Below, piece by piece: positions 58,034 to 64,000 of a stretch of 64,000 bases of DNA. Position numbers and translations under genes: made by a program. How positions within the stretch are numbered: the stretch's first letter is position 1; the number at the start of each line of letters is the position of its first letter. This DNA is from Candidatus Symbiothrix dinenymphae (GTDB taxonomy: Bacteria; Bacteroidota; Bacteroidia; Bacteroidales; Azobacteroidaceae), in contig BBRT01000001.1 in the NCBI GenBank assembly GCA_001417715.1, positions 1 to 64,000 on the forward strand, read 5' to 3'. The notes below the pieces were generated by a model. It made no database searches. It saw only the letters and a list, made by a program, of their open reading frames with translations, and was not told where the DNA came from.

Positions 58034-58041
58034 TACCTTTG
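58034..58041 (+). promoter_or_regulatory. TACCTTTG promoter before the decayed stretch
   Basis: A consensus -7 box on the plus strand, 25 bp before ATG 58067, the only strong promoter box between 57980 and the glycosyltransferase gene. Confidence 0.65.
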
Positions 58042-58066
58042 CGCCCGAAAATAAAAAAAAGAGAAA

Positions 58067-58285
58067 ATGCAACTTGCTTCATTGATATTCGCGATTCTGC
58101 TGTCGGTAGGGTTTCTACTCTATCGGGGAGGAGTGTGGTTTCTCAACTCATTGATAATGAGCAAGTTACCCCCACCTACCGCCCCCATGCTATACTACCT
58201 CGCTCCACCTCATTGTACCCCTCCAAACTTTATCACCGTTCTGGCCACTCATCTTGTTCTTTATCAACCATATCGTAATCACTAG
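58067..58285 (+). CDS. Small possible membrane peptide (uncertain)
   Basis: 72 aa with an N-terminal hydrophobic segment (MQLASLIFAILLSVGFLLY) behind a good promoter. The rest is Pro-rich and does not look like a conserved protein. The first ~105 bp are imperfectly repeated at about 58308-58412, so this may be the broken 5' end of a duplicated gene rather than a true small gene. Confidence 0.3.
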   Translation: MQLASLIFAILLSVGFLLYRGGVWFLNSLIMSKLPPPTAPMLYYLAPPHCTPPNFITVLATHLVLYQPYRNH

Positions 58286-58425
58286 TATATAATAAAATAG
58301 AAAAAGGGCCTCTCTTCTTTGGTGTTTTCGTTGTGTCTGCTGTTGTAGGTTCTCTTTCCATCGGGGAGGGTTGGTGTTTTCCAATCATTTATTATTGGAT
58401 CAATTCCCCCCCCCCCCCCCCCCCC
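58072..58425. repeat. Imperfect ~105-bp duplication ending in a C20 tract
   Basis: Bases ~58072-58180 resemble ~58308-58412: both contain tctgctgt.ggtagg, tatcggggagg or catcggggagg, then a tggtttctc- or ggtgttttcc-type stretch and a C-rich end. The second copy runs into 20 consecutive C residues (58406-58425). No complete gene survives from 57980 to 58638. Confidence 0.6.
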
Positions 58426-58506
58426 AATTTTAACGTTTATTAACACTTCGGGATGTTTCGGTCGCCGTCATCGCGAGTCAAGTATTAACCAATTAACTTG
58501 CCTGCC

Positions 58507-58644
58507 ATGATGGATTTCACCATTTTATCAAAAGTACAGGAGATTTTCAGAAATGTGCCGGATGAGGAGAGTATCATTTTGACGAAAGCAACAGGTGAAA
58601 TGGTTGACCTTTGCCGCCGAAAAAAAACCAGTTACCGATGGTAA
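58507..58644 (+). pseudogene. Possible truncated acyl-carrier-protein-like gene
   Basis: A 45-codon frame whose first ~30 residues (DFTILSKVQEIFRNVPDEES, then IILTKATGE) resemble the N-terminus of acyl carrier proteins, but it stops before the phosphopantetheine DSL site. It overlaps the glycosyltransferase start by 7 bp in another frame. Similarity is from memory and weak. Confidence 0.35.
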
Positions 58645-59591
58645 ATTCAAGACAAATAGCAGTTCTCATACCTTGTTATAATGAAGCCGGCACGATTGCC
58701 GCTGTAATTAAAAATTTCAGAAACGAGCTTCCTGATGCAAGTATTTATGTGTATGATAATAATTCCACAGATGGGACAGCAGAAATAGCAGCCCTGTCCG
58801 GAGCGATTGTTCGCCACGAATACAAACAGGGCAAAGGGAATGTCATTTGCGCAATGTTTCGCGACATTGAGGCGGATTACTATTTGATGGTTGATGGTGA
58901 CGATACCTATCCTGCTGAATCAGCGATGGTTTTGTTGGGCGAAGCGATAGAAAACGGGAAAGATGTGGTCATTGGCGATAGACTTTCTTCCACTTATTTC
59001 ACGGAAAATAAGCGACCACTTCATAACTCAGGCAATAAACTGGTACGCTGGTTAATCAATAAAATATTTGATAATTCTATCAAAGATATCATGTCCGGTT
59101 ATCGAGTTTTTAGTTATGACTTTGTAAAAACTTTCCCAATTTTATCGAAAGGGTTTGAGATTGAAACGGAAATGACCATTCATGCGTTGGATAAAGGTTT
59201 CAATATATCCGAAATAGCAATTGCATATCGGAACCGTCCGGAAGGGAGCGTTTCCAAATTAAACACCCTCAGCGATGGCTTTAAAGTGCTATTAACAATT
59301 TTCAATTTATTTAAGGACACACGCCCGTTTCTCTTTTTTGGAACGCTGTCAATTATTCTTTTTGTTGTATCGGTGGTAGCGTTTATTCCGATATTGCTTC
59401 AGTATATTGAAGTGGGGCTGGTGCCTAATTTTCCGACTTTGATTGTGGCATCAATAGTGATGGTGTTGTCGTTATTGTTTTTTGTGTGCGGACTGATTTT
59501 GGATAGTCTTCGGAAACAATATTTGCAATCGTTTCAAATTGAGCGGAATAAAATGCGGTTATTTAAAACGTTATATAAAAATAATTTATGA
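58638..59591 (+). CDS. Family 2 glycosyltransferase with membrane C-terminus
   Basis: 317 aa from ATG 58638. The GT2 domain is at about 1-230: AVLIPCYNEAGTIAAVIKNF, DNNSTDGTA, the metal-binding DGDDTYPAE and SGYRVFSYDFVKTF. Two transmembrane helices follow (about 233-262 and 270-298). It is like dolichyl/polyprenyl-phosphate sugar transferases (DPM1/GtrB type), which load a sugar on a lipid carrier for transfer across the membrane. It lies 3 bp before a polytopic membrane protein, a plausible partner. Confidence 0.9.
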   Translation: MVNSRQIAVLIPCYNEAGTIAAVIKNFRNELPDASIYVYDNNSTDGTAEIAALSGAIVRHEYKQGKGNVICAMFRDIEADYYLMVDGDDTYPAESAMVLLGEAIENGKDVVIGDRLSSTYFTENKRPLHNSGNKLVRWLINKIFDNSIKDIMSGYRVFSYDFVKTFPILSKGFEIETEMTIHALDKGFNISEIAIAYRNRPEGSVSKLNTLSDGFKVLLTIFNLFKDTRPFLFFGTLSIILFVVSVVAFIPILLQYIEVGLVPNFPTLIVASIVMVLSLLFFVCGLILDSLRKQYLQSFQIERNKMRLFKTLYKNNL

Positions 59592-59594
59592 ATT

Positions 59595-60947
59595 ATGGAA
59601 AAGTGTAGTTTCTCTAAAAAAAATGCAGGTAAAGGCGTGGTACTGTTTGTATCATTAATCGTGGTATACAGTTGTGCGCTGTATCTTTCTTCAATTATCC
59701 CTTCAAAACGTATTCAGGAAAACATTAAGACTTCCGCTCAAATTATGGAGGACGGATTTATACGCGAGCCAATTTATTTTGACAGAGCAATTTATGGGCA
59801 CCAATTAGGCGCAACGCGCCTTGATGATGGAACAGATGCTCTTATGATGAACAATATCTATAACATTGATAATGAACATCCTCTGAAAAGTGCATTAACC
59901 AATAAATTGACGGGAAAGGTTGTCGGAGAAGGTGCGATACCCGATTTATGTGCAACTGTGAGAGGCGAAGCGACTGCTTCCGGAATTTATAGCCAGTATT
60001 GGCACGGATATATAGCGGTATGGCGACCGTTGCTTGTCTTTTTTGATTACTTAGACTTGCGCAAAATCAATGTTTTTATTTTTAATCTGCTTGTTTTTCT
60101 GTTGGTTATATTGACGGCACGAAAATTTGGCGGTTTTGCTGCATCGGCTTTGGCATTATCTTTGATGTATATCAATTGGTTTTGCATCCCTTTGGTATTT
60201 CAGTATATAATCTGTTTTTATATTGCGTTTATATGTGCCCTTTTGATACTTATCCGGAATTTCAGCAAAGAGTCGAGCTACATGAAAATTCTTTTCATTG
60301 CCGGTTCCTTAACATCGTTTATAGATTTTCTCACTGCCCCTATGGTCACTTTAGGCATTCCTTTGATTTTCATTGTAATGAAGCACACAAAATTTATTAA
60401 CACTCAATCATTTAAGCAAATTTTATTTTTCCTATCCAAATTAGTGTTGTGCTGGGGATTAGGCTATGCTTTAACTTGGGGGATGAAGCCCATAGTCGCG
60501 GCTGCTTTTGGTATAAACATTTTCCAAACCTTTGCTGGGGCATTATTAAATAGAATAGGTGGGGCAGAAGATTTCGGTCTATTTAGCCATATATATGGCA
60601 ATAATATTGGTTTTACGGGGATGAGATTTATCAGCCTTGCACACAATGTGTATCGATTAGTCATTGAACTTTATTTGGGTCCCACTCTATGTATCGTAGT
60701 TGCTTTACTTACAGGCTGGTTCATATTTAGAAAGAAAAGTAAACTTTCTCCTGTTTTCTATGCCTATTTATTAATCGCCATGCTACCGTATTTGTGGTAT
60801 CTTATGGCGACTAATCATTCTGCCGTCCATTCTACATTCACCTACCGCGCACAAATGATTAGTGTTTTTGCGTTACTTCTGGCTTACGGAGAAAGTATAG
60901 ATTGGGTTGCGATTAAGAAAAAAATTGTACCTTTGTCGCCATTATAG
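59595..60947 (+). CDS. Polytopic membrane protein, possible GT-C-like
   Basis: 450 aa with 9-11 predicted transmembrane helices. A long loop after helix 1 (about 35-135) has DRAIYGHQLGATRLDDGTDA. I do not recognise the family. Size, topology and position after a lipid-linked GT2 gene fit a GT-C-type glycosyltransferase or a glycan export/modification protein (inference). Its last codons contain the promoter of the next gene. Confidence 0.6.
   Translation: MEKCSFSKKNAGKGVVLFVSLIVVYSCALYLSSIIPSKRIQENIKTSAQIMEDGFIREPIYFDRAIYGHQLGATRLDDGTDALMMNNIYNIDNEHPLKSALTNKLTGKVVGEGAIPDLCATVRGEATASGIYSQYWHGYIAVWRPLLVFFDYLDLRKINVFIFNLLVFLLVILTARKFGGFAASALALSLMYINWFCIPLVFQYIICFYIAFICALLILIRNFSKESSYMKILFIAGSLTSFIDFLTAPMVTLGIPLIFIVMKHTKFINTQSFKQILFFLSKLVLCWGLGYALTWGMKPIVAAAFGINIFQTFAGALLNRIGGAEDFGLFSHIYGNNIGFTGMRFISLAHNVYRLVIELYLGPTLCIVVALLTGWFIFRKKSKLSPVFYAYLLIAMLPYLWYLMATNHSAVHSTFTYRAQMISVFALLLAYGESIDWVAIKKKIVPLSPL
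60928..60935 (+). promoter_or_regulatory. Promoter of the YfhO-like gene, inside the preceding coding region
   Basis: TACCTTTG within the last seven codons of the upstream gene, 19 bp before ATG 60955. Confidence 0.7.
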
Positions 60948-60954
60948 AAAATTT

Positions 60955-63480
60955 ATGAACACACAATTGAAAAAAATAGTGCCGCATGTGGGAGTTCTTT
61001 TGAGTTTCTTTTTGCTGGTTTTAGTGTATTTTTATCCTTCGTTTGAAGGAAAAGTCTTGCAACAAGGCGATGTGAGTAATTGGGCAGGCATGGTGCAGGA
61101 AGTAGCAGCATACGGGCAGTCGTCGGGTTGGACCAATTCGATGTTTTCCGGTATGCCAACCTATCACATTGGTGGTTATGATAGTGGCGGCGTGAATTTT
61201 ATTGTTTGGATAGGAGGTGAATCTCTTATCAACAATGTATTCCAAATCCGTACAATAGGAAATCCAATTTTATTATTGCTTATCACGTCCTATATTTTAT
61301 TTTTGTGCTTGGGTGCAAGTTGGTGGTTGGCAGCCCTGGGAGCTATTGCAACGACTTTTTCTTCCTATAATTTGATTATTCTCGTTGCCGGACATTGGAC
61401 CAAATTATGGGTATTGGCGTATGTGCCGCTCCTGATAGCGGGAATAGTCTTACTCTTTCGACAGAAATGGTGGATGGGATTTCTAACGTTTTCCTTTGGT
61501 TTGGCGTCTGTGATTCAGCACAATCACTTGCAAATAGCCTATTATGCGGCAATTTTCTGCGCTATCTTATATATAGGGTTCTTGGTTGAAGTCTTGCGAA
61601 AAAAGGAATATAAACGGCTGGGTATCACCACAGGCATTTTTGCCGGTGGGGTGATTTTCGCCATTTTAGCCAATTCGTCCGCTTTATATCTGAACTACGA
61701 ATCGGGACAAACGAGTATGCGCGGAAAAGCCGAATTGACCCCGCTTGAAAGTGCGGAAAACGCTGCTCCAACCATTTCTGCGGTGGATGGCTTGGACAAA
61801 GACTATGTGTTTGCTTGGAGCTATGGCAAAGCGGAAACGCTTAACTTGATGATACCCAACGCTAAAGGAGGCGAATCGGGAGGTTCGCTCGGCAAAGATT
61901 CGCATCTATACAAAGAATTGAGAGCACACGGCGCACAGGTGGGCAAGGAGGTGCGTGCGCAAACCTATTGGGGCGATAAACCGTTCACGTCGGGTCCGGC
62001 ATATCTTGGCGCGGTGGTTTGTTTCTTGTTTCTGCTGGCGTTATTCATCGTCCCAGGCAGGGCAAAATGGTGGCTGCTGGGTGCTTCTGTCTTCTTTATT
62101 ATGTTGGCTTGGGGGCGAAATTTGGCTTGGTTTAATGATTGGATGTATTATCATTTTCCGCTGTATGCCAAATTTCGTGCGGTGGAAACGGCTTTGGTGA
62201 TAACATCTTTCACATTTCCCTTCTTGGCTGTTTTGGCGATTAAAGAATTGATAAATACCCAAATAGAGAAAATAAAATTGACAAAATCATTGTACTGGTC
62301 GGCGGGCGTCACGGGCGGCATTTGCTTGTTGATGTGGCTCATACCGGGTGCCTTTTTTGATTTTGAATCAGTGAATTACGATGGTCAAATTACCGGTCAA
62401 GCCCCCGATTGGTATTATCAGGCATTGCTTGCCGACCGCAAGGATTTGTTGGCGTCGGATGCCTTTCGGTCGCTCATGTATATTGCATTGGCGGCGGGGT
62501 TGGTGTTTGTGTATATTCAATCCAAAAATCGCCGGAAGGTGTTGCCTTATTTGGCGGGCGGACTGATTGTGTTGATATTGTGCGATTTATGGACGGTGGA
62601 CAAACGCTATTTGAATGATGGCAATTTTATGACTGCAAAGAAACACACGGAGCAGCAGTTTCCCAAAACCGTTGCCGATGAGTGGATTTTGCGCGATACA
62701 TCGCCCTCCTATCGCGTGCTGAATTTGCAAGGAACATGGAACGAATCGCGCACATCGTATTTCCACAAGTCCATCGGTGGCTACCACGCAGCAAAGTTGG
62801 GTCGCTATCAGGATTTGATTGACCGCAGGCTATCACAGGAGGAAAATGCAATTATCCGACAATTGCAATCAGCAAAGCAGCAGAGCGATTTGGAGGCGGT
62901 TTTCGCCAACTGCCCAACTCTTAATATGCTGAATGCCAAGTATATCATCTACAATACCGGACAGCCGCCTATAGTCAATCCGGCAGCCAATGGCAACGCA
63001 TGGTTTGTGCAATCATACCGCTTTGTGGATACTCCCGATGAAGAAATGGCGGCTTTGCAAACGCTTAATCCGAAGACGGAGGCGGTGTTTGACAGGCAGT
63101 TTCAATTATCAATTACCAATTACCAATTACCGGCTACGTTGCCGGTTGATTCGGCGGCTTCTATTGTGATGACGGCTTATTTTCCTAATCGGGTGGAGTA
63201 TAAATCGTCGTCTGCGCAGGCGGGGTTGGCAATTTTCTCGGAGGTGTATTACAAAAATGGTTGGAAAGCCTTTATTGACGGTGAGCGGGTGCCGATTAGT
63301 CGCGCCAACTGGATTTTGCGTGCCTTGGTTGTTCCGGCTGGCGAGCATGAAATCAAAATGGTGTTTGACCCCGATGATATGAAATTTGCAGGCACTATGA
63401 CGACAGTCTTTTCGGGTTTGTTGATGCTACTGTTGCTCATTGCGATTGTTGTGGGCTTGATTCGCCATCCACAATCATAG
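60955..63480 (+). CDS. YfhO-family membrane protein
   Basis: 841 aa from ATG 60955, the start supported by the promoter. There are 12-14 transmembrane helices, with a soluble stretch (about 560-790) before the last helix. Motifs typical of YfhO include QQGDVSNWAGM and SGMPTYHIGG at the N-terminus, TYWGDKPFTSGPAYLGAVV and YKNGWKAFIDGE-VPI. YfhO proteins are linked to glycosylation of lipoteichoic acid or other surface polymers in other bacteria. Near residue 720, LSITNYQLPAT comes from a heptamer repeat. Confidence 0.88.
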   Translation: MNTQLKKIVPHVGVLLSFFLLVLVYFYPSFEGKVLQQGDVSNWAGMVQEVAAYGQSSGWTNSMFSGMPTYHIGGYDSGGVNFIVWIGGESLINNVFQIRTIGNPILLLLITSYILFLCLGASWWLAALGAIATTFSSYNLIILVAGHWTKLWVLAYVPLLIAGIVLLFRQKWWMGFLTFSFGLASVIQHNHLQIAYYAAIFCAILYIGFLVEVLRKKEYKRLGITTGIFAGGVIFAILANSSALYLNYESGQTSMRGKAELTPLESAENAAPTISAVDGLDKDYVFAWSYGKAETLNLMIPNAKGGESGGSLGKDSHLYKELRAHGAQVGKEVRAQTYWGDKPFTSGPAYLGAVVCFLFLLALFIVPGRAKWWLLGASVFFIMLAWGRNLAWFNDWMYYHFPLYAKFRAVETALVITSFTFPFLAVLAIKELINTQIEKIKLTKSLYWSAGVTGGICLLMWLIPGAFFDFESVNYDGQITGQAPDWYYQALLADRKDLLASDAFRSLMYIALAAGLVFVYIQSKNRRKVLPYLAGGLIVLILCDLWTVDKRYLNDGNFMTAKKHTEQQFPKTVADEWILRDTSPSYRVLNLQGTWNESRTSYFHKSIGGYHAAKLGRYQDLIDRRLSQEENAIIRQLQSAKQQSDLEAVFANCPTLNMLNAKYIIYNTGQPPIVNPAANGNAWFVQSYRFVDTPDEEMAALQTLNPKTEAVFDRQFQLSITNYQLPATLPVDSAASIVMTAYFPNRVEYKSSSAQAGLAIFSEVYYKNGWKAFIDGERVPISRANWILRALVVPAGEHEIKMVFDPDDMKFAGTMTTVFSGLLMLLLLIAIVVGLIRHPQS
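63103..63132. repeat. Heptamer repeat (caattac)n in coding sequence
   Basis: About four 7-bp units in frame in the YfhO-like gene, read as QLSITNYQLP. Confidence 0.9.
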
Positions 63481-63484
63481 TAAA

Positions 63485-64000
63485 ATGATAAATGCAGAAA
63501 AAATAAAGTCCATAATAGCCCAAGGCGAAGGTTTGAATGTTGAATTTAAAACCGCTCATTCAGTATTGCCTCGCAGTGTATTTGAAACCATCTGCGCGTT
63601 CTTAAATCGAAAGGGTGGACATATTTTGCTCGGTGTTAAAGACAATGGTCACATTGAGGGCATCATGGAGGACTCTTTGCCTACTCAATTGAAGACGCTG
63701 GCTGACGATATGAACAATCCGAAGATTATTTCGCCAACGTTTTATCTCACAAGTGAAGTGGTTGAAATAGACGAGAAAAAAATTATCTGCATCTATGTGC
63801 CGGAAAGTTCGCAAGCGCACACACATTTGAACATTTATTACGACCGCAATCATGAAGGCGATTATCGGTTGATGACCAATCATCAAATTTCTACACTGTT
63901 TTTGCGCAAATTTGACGGATATACGGAGAATAAAGTGTTTCCATACCTGCAAATGAGTGATTTTGTGCAGGAAGATTTTGACACGGTAAGAAATATTGTG
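63485..64000 (+). CDS. AlbA_2 (Schlafen-like) DNA-binding protein, partial
   Basis: The first 172 residues; the gene continues past the window. The AlbA_2 signature is GEGLNVEFKTAHSVLPRSVF, then CAFLNRKGGHILLGVKDNG, with IICIYVPESSQAH as a later strand. Family members are putative transcription regulators or nucleic-acid-binding proteins, often with a C-terminal ATPase-like domain. It begins 4 bp after the YfhO-like gene. Compared with the shrunken relative at 46155, this copy keeps the middle of the AlbA_2 domain. Confidence 0.85.
   Translation, partial: MINAEKIKSIIAQGEGLNVEFKTAHSVLPRSVFETICAFLNRKGGHILLGVKDNGHIEGIMEDSLPTQLKTLADDMNNPKIISPTFYLTSEVVEIDEKKIICIYVPESSQAHTHLNIYYDRNHEGDYRLMTNHQISTLFLRKFDGYTENKVFPYLQMSDFVQEDFDTVRNIV

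Noticed and set aside
58039-58384. Overlapping small reading frames on both strands in the decayed stretch
   Set aside because: They are mutually exclusive, Pro/Cys-rich by composition and lack family motifs; only the frame behind the promoter is listed, at low confidence.

Overview
The window looks like a Bacteroidota chromosome, most likely Bacteroidales. Nearly every transcription unit starts at a TAnnTTTG -7 box (usually TACCTTTG or TATCTTTG), the signature of the Bacteroidota primary sigma factor. Ribosome binding sites are weak. The housekeeping genes (ileS, lspA, pyrE, serS, guaA, def, ruvX, thiL, rsmG, recO, mazG, dsbD, ilvD) have Bacteroidota-type sequences, and outer-membrane barrels and lipoproteins are common. 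Species cannot be named from the sequence alone.

Layout. 1-600: 62-bp direct repeats, then a structured RNA with its own promoter and terminator. 602-16705: a co-directional eukaryote-like phosphorylation cluster. It holds five Ser/Thr kinases, three further FHA proteins (one fused to a trypsin-like protease, one to DUF805), a PP2C phosphatase, a PEGA/outer-membrane-barrel protein and two unknown secreted or membrane proteins. Four of the kinases share an almost identical non-RD (HQD) catalytic domain but carry unrelated C-terminal sensor tails. An AbiE-type toxin-antitoxin module with a dense block of palindromes sits inside the cluster, behind a partial duplicate of the protease gene start. 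16761-29818: aminopeptidase, ileS, DUF1016 nuclease, TraR/DksA, lspA, a 55-aa ferredoxin, YhcH-galM-FemAB-like, pyrE-SRPBCC, a Spy-like protein and serS. 29892-32045: a second structured RNA of the same architecture, then a surface lipoprotein. 32138-34693: ruvX-def-guaA on the minus strand. 34770-35759: REP palindromes and their REP-associated tyrosine transposase. 35847-41543: a lone winged-helix regulator, punA-type phosphorylase with thiL, secreted and outer-membrane proteins, rsmG, recO. 41581-42286: tRNA-Arg(CCT) and a 632-bp segment bounded by 16-bp direct repeats of the tRNA 3' end, carrying only an antitoxin and a YafQ-type toxin. 42293-57951 (minus strand): beta-helix lipoprotein, mazG, SWIM protein, a shrunken Schlafen/RecG-like gene, a truncated DUF262 gene beside an EcoRI-type methyltransferase, dsbD, DUF1015, an outer-membrane barrel, a HEPN/MNT pair, ilvD and an AAA-ATPase-like/PD-(D/E)XK protein. 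57960-58640: a decayed stretch with a C20 tract. 58638-64000: glycosyltransferase 2, two large membrane proteins (one YfhO-like) and a partial AlbA_2 protein.

The most unusual features are (i) the kinase array with swapped tails, (ii) several families of palindromic repeats whose arms vary from copy to copy yet stay complementary, including tandem hairpin arrays upstream of abiEi and inside the DUF1016 gene, (iii) a ~30-bp palindrome inserted in frame in at least six genes including ileS and a signal peptide, (iv) the paired structured RNAs, and (v) the minimal tRNA-flanked toxin-antitoxin cassette. Functions are assigned by recognising motifs in the translated sequence; no database search was possible.
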